Source of the DNA: Polaromonas sp.
GTDB lineage: Bacteria; Pseudomonadota; Gammaproteobacteria; Burkholderiales; Burkholderiaceae_C
Direction: 5' to 3'
DNA length: 5,845 nucleotides
Assembly (NCBI GenBank): GCA_013205645.1
Contig: JABMMH010000034.1
Coordinates: 1-5,845, forward strand
The translations under genes and the position numbers were made by a program. Of the stretch, positions 1 to 5,550 are shown piece by piece; positions within the stretch are counted from its first letter, which is position 1, and each line of letters begins with the position of its first letter. The notes below the pieces were generated by a model that was not told the origin of the DNA, did no database searches, and worked only from the letters and a program-made list of their open reading frames with translations.

Positions 1-516
1 AAAGCCTTCTTTGCACGGCCTGACACCTTCGGCCTAGGGGTTTGCAACGGCTGCCAAATGTTCGCTGAACTGGCCAGCATCATTCCTGGCGCAGAAGCCT
101 GGCCGCGCTTCACCACCAACCTCAGCGAACGCTTTGAAGCCCGCTTGGGCCAGGTCGAAGTGCTCGAATCGCCGAGTCTTTTCTTGCAAGGCATGGCGGG
201 TGTGCGTCTGCCGATTGCCGTGGCCCACGGTGAAGGCTTTGCCAACTTTGCACGTCGCGGCAATGCGGCTAAAGCGATTGCAGCGATGCGCTTCACCGAC
301 CACCTTGGCCAGCCGACCGAAGCCTATCCGGCGAACCCGAACGGCAGCCCAGGCGGACTCACGGCGGTGACCACGGCAGATGGCCGCTTCACCGCGATGA
401 TGCCGCACCCGGAACGCGTTTTCCGCAATGTGCAAATGAGTTGGACGTCAGGCAACATCAAAGACTTCAGCCCGTGGATGCAAATTTGGCGCAATGCTCG
501 AAAGTGGGTTGCTTGA
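1..516 (+). CDS. purL: Phosphoribosylformylglycinamidine synthase, C-terminal part (5' end outside window)
   Basis: PurL makes FGAM from FGAR, glutamine and ATP, the fourth step of de novo purine synthesis, in the cytoplasm. The open frame enters at base 1 and gives 171 residues, which is the end of the glutamine amidotransferase domain of the long (about 1300-residue) proteobacterial enzyme. The nucleophile-elbow motif GVCNGCQM is at residues 13-20, with the catalytic Cys at residue 15. The MMPHPERVF motif supplies the catalytic His (136) and Glu (138). The 121-residue Cys-to-His spacing is close to that in Salmonella PurL (C1135/H1260). AHGEG, YPANPNGSP and the terminal SPWMQIWRNARKW are also typical of the family. 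The frame ends at TGA 514-516. Nothing suggests damage; only the N-terminal domains are missing because of the window edge. No convincing rho-independent terminator follows. Confidence 0.97.
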   Translation, partial: KAFFARPDTFGLGVCNGCQMFAELASIIPGAEAWPRFTTNLSERFEARLGQVEVLESPSLFLQGMAGVRLPIAVAHGEGFANFARRGNAAKAIAAMRFTDHLGQPTEAYPANPNGSPGGLTAVTTADGRFTAMMPHPERVFRNVQMSWTSGNIKDFSPWMQIWRNARKWVA

Positions 517-537
517 TCTGATCATGCCTTCAAGGCA
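514..537. repeat. Two abutting short perfect palindromes after purL
   Basis: TGATC-T-GATCA (514-524) starts on the purL stop codon and is followed without a gap by TGCCTT-C-AAGGCA (525-537). The second could fold as a 5-bp stem with a 3-base loop, but no T-run follows, so it is at best a poor terminator. It may instead be a protein-binding site, an mRNA 3'-end structure or chance. The pairing is seen directly; any function is a guess. Confidence 0.3.
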
Positions 538-564
538 CGCTTGTTGCGTTCAAGTTCCATGGGA

Positions 565-586
565 GTTGAATCGTTTTTGATTCAAC
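565..586. promoter_or_regulatory. 22-bp perfect palindrome, candidate operator or leader hairpin for Bug 1
   Basis: GTTGAATC, a six-base spacer GTTTTT, then GATTCAAC: 8-bp arms with no mismatch. It ends 22 bp before the ATG at 609 and 5 bp before the SD-like AAAAGGG. The lack of a T-run after the right arm argues against a terminator. The size and position would suit the operator of a dimeric repressor or activator, or a 5' UTR stem-loop that affects ribosome access. I could not find a clear -35/-10 pair around it, and no regulator gene is in the window. Confidence 0.4.
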
Positions 587-591
587 CAATC

Positions 592-598
592 AAAAGGG
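592..598 (+). promoter_or_regulatory. Ribosome binding site for Bug 1
   Basis: AAAAGGG lies 10 bases before ATG 609. It is a moderate Shine-Dalgarno match and supports that start, which also gives a proper signal peptide. Confidence 0.5.
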
Positions 599-608
599 CC
601 GTTATTTT

Positions 609-1580
609 ATGAAGCTTAAGTATTTGAAGTTAGTGGCAGGCATCAGCTTGGCGATGGTCACGGGTTGGGCTGCTGCGCAGTCTTATCCAGCCAAACCGGT
701 GCGGCTTGTCGTGCCGTTTCCTCCCGGCGGCGCGACTGACATTCTGGCCCGTGCTATCAGCATCAAAGCGGCGGAACACTTGGGTCAGCCGATTGTGATC
801 GACAACCGAGCCGGCGCTGGCGGCACCATTGGGTCTGCCGTGGTGGCCAAGTCACCGGCAGATGGCTACACCTTGTTAATTGGGACGGGCAGCACACACT
901 CCATCGGGCCCATCATCAACCCGAAACTTCCTTACGATGTGGAGCGTGATTTCGAGCCAGTGGTCTATGTCGCCAAAACTGCCAGCGTGTTGGTGGTGCC
1001 GGGCAACTTTCCGGCTAAAAATCTGGCTGAGTTTATCGCCCTGGCCAAGGCCAAACCGGGTCAGCTCAACTACGGCTCCAGCGGTAATGGGACGAACAGC
1101 CACCTCAGCAGTGAGTTGTTCAAAGCGCAGGCGGGTGTTTTCATCACGCACATTCCTTACCGTGGCACCGGCTTGGTCTTCAACGACATGATGTCGGGCC
1201 AGGTGCACATGCTGATGGACAACTACGTCACCTCACAAGCCAATATCAAGGAGGGCAGGCTCCGAGTCATCGGCGTGACCAGCCCAGAACGACTGCCGTT
1301 TTTACCGGACGCACCGACACTCAGCGAACAGGGCTTGAAAGGTTTTGACGTCAGCAACTGGTTCGGTATTTATGCGCCACACGGCACGCCTAGCGAGGCG
1401 ATCAACAAGGTCAATGCCGCGTTCAACGCCGCCTTGCAAGACCCTGAAATGATCAAGCGTTTGGCTTTTTTGGGTGCCACACCAACCGGCAGCACGCCAG
1501 CGCAAATGGGCAAGATGGTGGCCGATGACAAGACCAAGTGGGCGAACTTGATTCGTGACCGCAAGATCGTCGTCAACTAA
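609..1580 (+). CDS. Bug-family (TctC-type) tripartite tricarboxylate transporter substrate-binding protein, copy 1
   Basis: This is a secreted periplasmic solute-binding protein of 323 residues, the usual length for the Bug family. A signal peptide is clear: basic MKLKYLK, a hydrophobic stretch at about residues 8-20, and a likely cleavage after AAA at residue 23. The mature protein opens with YPAKPVRLVVPFPPGGATD (26-44), the family's first ligand-binding loop, and continues with DNRAGAGGTIGS (65-76) and the SSGNGTNSHLSSELF segment, all typical. Known Bug proteins bind small carboxylates or amides such as glutamate, aspartate, citrate and nicotinamide; the ligand here cannot be told from sequence. 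Most Bug genes are orphans without tctA/tctB beside them, as here. The gene appears to be a single transcription unit closed by the hairpin at 1603-1638. A second Bug gene lies on the other strand beyond the GGT-like gene. Confidence 0.93.
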   Translation: MKLKYLKLVAGISLAMVTGWAAAQSYPAKPVRLVVPFPPGGATDILARAISIKAAEHLGQPIVIDNRAGAGGTIGSAVVAKSPADGYTLLIGTGSTHSIGPIINPKLPYDVERDFEPVVYVAKTASVLVVPGNFPAKNLAEFIALAKAKPGQLNYGSSGNGTNSHLSSELFKAQAGVFITHIPYRGTGLVFNDMMSGQVHMLMDNYVTSQANIKEGRLRVIGVTSPERLPFLPDAPTLSEQGLKGFDVSNWFGIYAPHGTPSEAINKVNAAFNAALQDPEMIKRLAFLGATPTGSTPAQMGKMVADDKTKWANLIRDRKIVVN

Positions 1581-1602
1581 AAAATTCAGCGAACTCAAAA
1601 GG

Positions 1603-1638
1603 AAAGCCCTGCTCAGCAAATGCTGGGCAGGGCTTTTT
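1603..1638. terminator. Rho-independent terminator shared by convergent Bug 1 and GGT-like genes
   Basis: The left arm 1603-1617 (AAAGCCCTGCTCAGC) pairs with 1622-1636 around the loop AAAT, giving a 15-bp GC-rich stem followed by T's (run 1634-1638). The only imperfection, T1613 opposite G1626, is a tolerable U-G pair in plus-strand RNA but an A-C mismatch in minus-strand RNA. It begins 22 bp after the Bug 1 stop and ends 15 bp from the GGT-like stop. Read from the minus strand it is followed by TTTCCTTTT, so it probably works both ways, better for Bug 1. Confidence 0.88.
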
Positions 1639-1653
1639 AGATTGACGGCTTGA

Positions 1654-3258
1654 TTACATCCCGACTGGGTAGCCGTCTTTGCGGTGGTCTGACGCCGCGA
1701 TGTAGCCGTTCTCAACCTTCATGGCCAACTGTGCACAACCGAACTCGGTGTTGAAACGCGGCGCCACTTGAACCACGTGGCCGCGCGCGATCAAGCCCTC
1801 AATCGCGTCTTGTGGGAAGTTCCATTCCACAGCGATCGTGATGTTGTCGTCCATCACGCGCCAGCGTGGTGCGTCGCTGGCCGCTTGCGGGTTTTGTCCA
1901 TGGTCGGCCACACGAGCGGCCACTTGCAAATGGCCTTGCGCCTGCATCGAGCCACCCATCACACCAAAGCTCATGAGCGGTGCACCGCCTTGCGTCAAAA
2001 AGCCTGGGATGATGGTGTGAAACGGCCGCTTGCCCGGTGCAACTTGGTTCGGATGACCTGGCTTGAGGCTGAAGCCCGAGCCGCGGTTGTGCAGCGCAAT
2101 GCCGGTACCCGGCACGACCACACCCGAGCCAAAACCCTTGAAGTTGGACTGAATGAACGAAACCATCATGCCGTTCTCGTCAGCGGCGGTCAGGTAAACC
2201 GTGCCACCGTTGTGCGGCGACCCCGGTCGCACGGCAGCAGCGTGCTCTGGGTTGATCAAGCTGGCGCGCTGTTTCAGATACGCCGGTTTGAGCAAGTCGG
2301 CTGCCGTGACGTCACGCATGGCATCCGGGTCGGCCACGTATTCATGCAGGTCTGCAAAGGCCAGCTTCATGGCTTCGATTTGCAGGTGCTGCGTCAGCGC
2401 TGAATCTAAGCCAGCGGCTTTCAGGTCAAAGTGCTCTAACATGCCGAGCGCCATCAGCGCACCAATGCCTTGCCCACTGGGCCCGATTTCGTGCAGTTCA
2501 ACGTCACGGTAACGCACCGATATTGGGTCAACCCAGTCAGCTTGGTGCGCCGCCAGATCGGCTTCGTCAATCAAGCCGCCTGTGTTGCGTGCATGGTCGG
2601 CAATCGCTTTGGCCAATTCACCATGGTAAAAATCGTCGCCTTTGGTGGCGGCAATGCGCTCCAGCGTTTTGGCTTGGCCTGGGCAGCGGAAAAGCTCACC
2701 CGGCAAAGGCGCGCGGCCCTGCGGCGCGAAGGCTTCGCGGTAGCCGGGTTGCGGCAGCAGTTCAGCCACTTGGGCTTGCCACTGGCGGTGCACCGTGTGC
2801 GAGACCATGAAACCATCGCGTGCATGGCGCAGGGCAGGCTCAAATAAATCGGCAAACGGCAGCTTGCCGAAGCGGTCTGACAGGGCACGCCAAGCCGACA
2901 CCGTGCCGGGAACAGTGACCGAGTCCCAACCGCGCAGAGGCACGGCGTCGTATTTTGAAAAGTGCTCAGGCGTCCAACGCTTAGGCGCGCGACCGGAGGC
3001 ATTCAAGCCGTGCATGCGTTTGCCGTCCCAGATGATGGCGAAGGCATCACCGCCAATGCCGTTCATGCAGGGTTCAACAACCGTGAGCGTGATGGCGGTG
3101 GCTAAGGCGGCATCGACGGCATTGCCGCCGCGTGCCAGCATCAACAAACCGGCCGCCGAAGCCAACGGTTGCGAGGTGCTGACCACATTGCGCGCCAACA
3201 AGGGCATGCGTTGCGAGGTGTAGGGAAACTGCCAGAAAGCGGATGAGTCTTGGGTCAT
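1654..3258 (-). CDS. Gamma-glutamyltranspeptidase-family Ntn hydrolase, cytoplasmic type
   Basis: This is a 534-residue GGT-fold protein of the kind usually annotated ggt. Recognisable blocks are RGGNAVDAALA (about 43-53), NGIGGDAF (66-73), VPGTVSAW (116-123) and GPSGQG (259-264). In this family the precursor cleaves itself before a threonine, which becomes the nucleophile. Here that is T353 (codon 2202-2200), in GGTVYLTAAD, leaving a small subunit of about 182 residues. No signal peptide is visible, unlike periplasmic E. coli GGT. By ungapped alignment, E. coli R114, D433 and S462-S463, which hold the gamma-glutamyl group, correspond to Ser, Gly and His-Thr here. The GGSMQ loop is kept. It may therefore act on another amide, as in the YwrD, cephalosporin-acylase-like or oxamate amidohydrolase (HpxW) relatives. 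ATG 3258 is preferred; a GTG at 3288 abutting the upstream stop would add ten Thr/Arg-rich residues with no clear SD. It is likely cotranscribed with the Bug gene 30 bp upstream. Confidence 0.9.
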   Translation of the reverse strand: MTQDSSAFWQFPYTSQRMPLLARNVVSTSQPLASAAGLLMLARGGNAVDAALATAITLTVVEPCMNGIGGDAFAIIWDGKRMHGLNASGRAPKRWTPEHFSKYDAVPLRGWDSVTVPGTVSAWRALSDRFGKLPFADLFEPALRHARDGFMVSHTVHRQWQAQVAELLPQPGYREAFAPQGRAPLPGELFRCPGQAKTLERIAATKGDDFYHGELAKAIADHARNTGGLIDEADLAAHQADWVDPISVRYRDVELHEIGPSGQGIGALMALGMLEHFDLKAAGLDSALTQHLQIEAMKLAFADLHEYVADPDAMRDVTAADLLKPAYLKQRASLINPEHAAAVRPGSPHNGGTVYLTAADENGMMVSFIQSNFKGFGSGVVVPGTGIALHNRGSGFSLKPGHPNQVAPGKRPFHTIIPGFLTQGGAPLMSFGVMGGSMQAQGHLQVAARVADHGQNPQAASDAPRWRVMDDNITIAVEWNFPQDAIEGLIARGHVVQVAPRFNTEFGCAQLAMKVENGYIAASDHRKDGYPVGM

Positions 3259-3288
3259 GCGTGAAGTTCTCGTTGTTGTCGTAAACAC

Positions 3289-4299
3289 TCAGTCTAGCTT
3301 GACCTTTGCCATCTCGACGGCTTTGCCCCAAGTCTTGAACTCTTGCTCGATCATGGGCGCAAATTCTTCGGCCGGCGTGTACTTCAACTCGACGCCTTGG
3401 GCCTGCATGCGCTGCTTGAGTTCTGGTGAACTCAATGCCGTTTGAATCGCTTTCGCCAGTTTGGCCAACACCGGTGCAGGCGTGCCCTTGGGTGCTGAAA
3501 TGCCAAAGAGATTGTTCGCCTCGAAGCCTTTGAGGCCGCTTTCATCCACGGTTGGTACGTTCGGCAGCATGCTCACACGCTTGCTGGATGCCACGGCCAA
3601 TACACGCAGTTTGCCCGACTTGACGTGCGGCATGGACGCCGGAATGCTGTCGAACATCATGCTCGAGCTGCCAGCCATCAGGTCGGGCAGCGCTTGCGAA
3701 CTGCCTTTGTAGGGCACGTGCACCAAGTCAAGGCCGGTGCTCGCCACAAACACCTCAGACTCAAGGTGCGACAGCGTGCCAGCGCCTTGTGAGGCAAAGT
3801 TGTGTTTGCCAGGCGCAGCTTTCAACAAGCTGATCAACTGAGCGACGTTTTGGACCGGCAAGGTCGAAGGTACAACCAACATGTGCGGCACGCTGGCCAC
3901 GCCTGCTACTGTGATGAAGTCTTTGATTAAATGCACTGGCTTGGGTGAGTACGCCGCTGCGGCAATGGCTGCGTTGGTGACAGCCGCCAAGTAGATCGTG
4001 TAGCCGTCTGGCGCTGCTTTGGCAGCGTAGGTCAGTCCAATGACGCCCCCTGCGCCGGGCTTGTTCTCGATGACCACGGTTTGACCCAGTGCCTCCGACA
4101 TTTTTTGCCCGATGGAACGAGCCAAAATGTCCGAAGCGCCTGCTGGTGGAAAAGACAACACGAGCTGGATATTGCGATCGGGGTACTCGGCATGCGCAGG
4201 GCCAGCGATAGCCGCTGCGGCCAGGATGAGGCTGGACACAGCCACTCGCAAAGTGGTGAGTCGTGACGGATGTTGAAGAGGCGAGACGTGGCGTGACAT
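3289..4299 (-). CDS. Bug-family (TctC-type) tripartite tricarboxylate transporter substrate-binding protein, copy 2
   Basis: This is a 336-residue periplasmic binding protein. It has a long basic N-terminus, a hydrophobic core at about residues 19-33 and a textbook signal peptidase site AHA-E at 37/38. Mature YPDRNIQLVLSFPPAGASD (39-57) and ENKPGAGGVIG (78-88) are the standard Bug ligand loops. Compared with copy 1, the first loop reads SFPPAG instead of PFPPGG, so the two pockets probably differ and the pair is not a recent duplication. ATG 4299 is supported by AGGAAG 8 bases upstream. The stop lies 30 bp before the preferred start of the GGT-like gene, so the two probably form an operon: binding protein plus amide hydrolase. 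The 89-bp gap upstream (4300-4388) to the FemAB-like gene shows no clear terminator or promoter, so transcription from that gene cannot be excluded. The ligand is unknown. Confidence 0.93.
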   Translation of the reverse strand: MSRHVSPLQHPSRLTTLRVAVSSLILAAAAIAGPAHAEYPDRNIQLVLSFPPAGASDILARSIGQKMSEALGQTVVIENKPGAGGVIGLTYAAKAAPDGYTIYLAAVTNAAIAAAAYSPKPVHLIKDFITVAGVASVPHMLVVPSTLPVQNVAQLISLLKAAPGKHNFASQGAGTLSHLESEVFVASTGLDLVHVPYKGSSQALPDLMAGSSSMMFDSIPASMPHVKSGKLRVLAVASSKRVSMLPNVPTVDESGLKGFEANNLFGISAPKGTPAPVLAKLAKAIQTALSSPELKQRMQAQGVELKYTPAEEFAPMIEQEFKTWGKAVEMAKVKLD

Positions 4300-4307
4300 G
4301 AGCGTAG

Positions 4308-4313
4308 CTTCCT
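4308..4313 (-). promoter_or_regulatory. Ribosome binding site for Bug 2
   Basis: On the minus strand AGGAAG is followed by an 8-base spacer and ATG 4299. It is the best Shine-Dalgarno match in the window and fixes this start. Confidence 0.7.
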
Positions 4314-4388
4314 AGAAAAATGAATGAGACGGCGGCTTTTAAGACTCTAGCAACTAACAGGCCCGAGCGTTGCCAAATGCTGGGTCGC

Positions 4389-5339
4389 TTACAAATACGT
4401 TCCAGCGAGGATGCGCACCTCGCCGCCTGTGCCTATTTTGAAGCGTGCAATCCCGGCACTGCGCGCGGTGTTGACGCCACCGAGATCCAAGCAGCGCACA
4501 CCGCGTTGCTGCAGCTCAGCTATAGCGCGCCAGAGTAAAAGATTGTGCGCATTGAGCTGGCGGCCTTGCTCGCTAGACCAACCCACTTGGTAGGTGGCGG
4601 ATTCACCGTGCAGCAAAAACATCATGCCGGCAACGCGGTCACGGCCTAGGTCTGCGCGCAGCGTCAGCAGGGTCTGAGCCGGTTGCTGACGCGACTGAAT
4701 ATAGATGTCATAAAAGGGCCGCGGCATGCCAGCAAAGCCGCGCTGTTCGCGCTGTGTTTCTTCGTGGTCGAGCAGCCAGCGGTATTGGCCCGGGTTGCTG
4801 CCAACGCGGTGCACAGTCAACGCCGAAGCTTCTGCCGCCACCAATCGATTCCGCCATTTTGAATCCAGCGCAGCACGCAGCACCGCTTGGCTTTGGCTGA
4901 TGTCGAGCATCACCGTGGCGTAACCCGTCATCACGCGCCGCCATTTGGAAAGCCCTAGGCTGTCGCCGCGAACCTCTTCTGGCGTGATGAGCAGCCAGCG
5001 CAAGCCGGTCAAGGGCACAGAGCGGCGCAACTCGGCATAGATCTTCGCTTTGTCTTTGGCCGTCATGGCTTGCAGCCAGATCGGGCCGCGCGAGCACAAG
5101 CCGACGCTGACCAGCGTGCCCCAGCGCCGTACGATGATCTGCGCCAGTGCTACCAAAACGCCATCCACTTCCACCCGCGCCCGCAGCACCGGCACACCGA
5201 TCATTTGCATGCTGGAACCGTAAGCCCAGTCTTGCTGCAAAGGTGCTGCAGCGCGCGCGTGCGCGGCATCCCATTCGGCCATGTCATGGTCGTCCCAATG
5301 CACTGTCATCGCGTTAGCTTTCATGTCACTAGAATCCAT
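4389..5339 (-). CDS. FemAB/GNAT-like acyltransferase family protein
   Basis: This protein of up to 316 residues resembles the FemAB-like branch of the GNAT superfamily, which includes peptidoglycan-bridge aminoacyltransferases and exosortase-associated FemAB proteins. The N-terminal PLQQDWAYG (33-41) matches the usual opening of the first GNAT half. A basic segment, SKWRNRLVAAE, is at 160-170. The C-terminal half carries YQVGWSSEQGRQLNAHNLLLW (250-270) and the hallmark LDLGGV...GIARFKIGTGGE (284-307). There is no signal peptide or membrane span, so it is cytoplasmic. Gram-negative cells normally have no Fem-type peptide bridge, so the acceptor is unknown and could be an envelope precursor or a small molecule. 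The start is uncertain: ATG 5339 is only 5 bp from a divergent ATG, while ATGs at 5324 and 5309 are also possible, and 5309 (MTVHWDD) fits the fold's N-terminus. None has a strong SD. Confidence 0.82.
   Translation of the reverse strand: MDSSDMKANAMTVHWDDHDMAEWDAAHARAAAPLQQDWAYGSSMQMIGVPVLRARVEVDGVLVALAQIIVRRWGTLVSVGLCSRGPIWLQAMTAKDKAKIYAELRRSVPLTGLRWLLITPEEVRGDSLGLSKWRRVMTGYATVMLDISQSQAVLRAALDSKWRNRLVAAEASALTVHRVGSNPGQYRWLLDHEETQREQRGFAGMPRPFYDIYIQSRQQPAQTLLTLRADLGRDRVAGMMFLLHGESATYQVGWSSEQGRQLNAHNLLLWRAIAELQQRGVRCLDLGGVNTARSAGIARFKIGTGGEVRILAGTYL
5330..5335 (+). promoter_or_regulatory. Possible -10 element for the 65-residue membrane protein
   Basis: TAGAAT matches five of six bases of the sigma-70 -10 consensus and ends 9 bp before ATG 5345. 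No convincing -35 is seen at the right spacing. If real, transcription would begin within a few bases of the ATG, giving a nearly leaderless mRNA, which would suit the absence of an SD. It lies inside the N-terminal codons of the divergent FemAB-like gene if that gene starts at 5339. Confidence 0.2.
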
Positions 5340-5344
5340 TCACC

Positions 5345-5542
5345 ATGAAAATACCGTTCTTTCGACGTTCCAAAATCGACAGCGTGATGGGCTACCGCAT
5401 TCAAGAGCCGCGGCCGACTTGGCTGGCGGCCTGCTGGTTGCTGATTTATTTGGCCTTGCCGGTGTTGTTGTTGGGCACGCTGGTTGACCTGCTGATTCAG
5501 GCCGTCACCGGCTATTGCAGCGGATTTTGGTGTTATTTGTAG
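5345..5542 (+). CDS. Small single-span membrane protein of unknown function (65 aa)
   Basis: I do not recognise this protein. It has a basic N-terminal tail (MKIPFFRRSK), a polar linker to about residue 25, one strongly hydrophobic segment at about 27-54 beginning with LAACWLLIYLALPVLLLG, and a short tail with two cysteines (58, 63) ending FWCYL. By the positive-inside rule the N-terminus should face the cytoplasm. It fills the space between the divergent FemAB-like start and the convergent HupE-type stop, 8 bp away, and explains an otherwise empty stretch of about 200 bp. The start is weakly supported, with no SD before ATG 5345 or before the internal ATG at 5387. The minus-strand reading of the same stretch is a glutamine-rich low-complexity frame, which looks like a shadow. 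It is probably real but unproven. Confidence 0.6.
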   Translation: MKIPFFRRSKIDSVMGYRIQEPRPTWLAACWLLIYLALPVLLLGTLVDLLIQAVTGYCSGFWCYL

Positions 5543-5550
5543 GCAGCGCA

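Noticed and set aside
34..435. Minus-strand frame of 133 codons opposite purL
   Set aside because: The plus-strand PurL frame carries intact catalytic motifs; the reverse frame is His/Arg/Ala-rich with no family features.
1768..2403. Open plus-strand frame of 211 codons opposite the GGT-like gene
   Set aside because: It lies wholly antisense to a well-conserved coding region, its product is rich in His, Arg and Val with no family resemblance, and it has no supporting SD. It is a GC-driven shadow.
2795..3223. Plus-strand frame of 142 codons opposite the 5' half of the GGT-like gene
   Set aside because: Antisense shadow with no recognisable domain.
3259..3288. GTG start at 3288 for the GGT-like gene, directly abutting the Bug 2 stop
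   Set aside because: The extra ten residues (VFTTTTRTSR) are not family-like and no SD stands before the GTG; ATG 3258 has a weak GAGAA at fair spacing. It is not impossible through translational coupling.
4300..4388. Promoter for the Bug 2/hydrolase operon (TTGGCA on the minus strand)
   Set aside because: No -10 hexamer with good consensus lies at 16-18 bp from TTGGCA; the nearest TAGAGT is 21 bp away. The evidence is too weak to list.
4320..4538. Plus-strand frame of 72 codons across the 4300-4388 gap and the 3' end of the FemAB-like gene
   Set aside because: It starts in the spacer with an ATG but has no SD, and two thirds of it is antisense to the FemAB-like C-terminus, whose motifs are clear. 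It might be a tiny gene, but I see no support.
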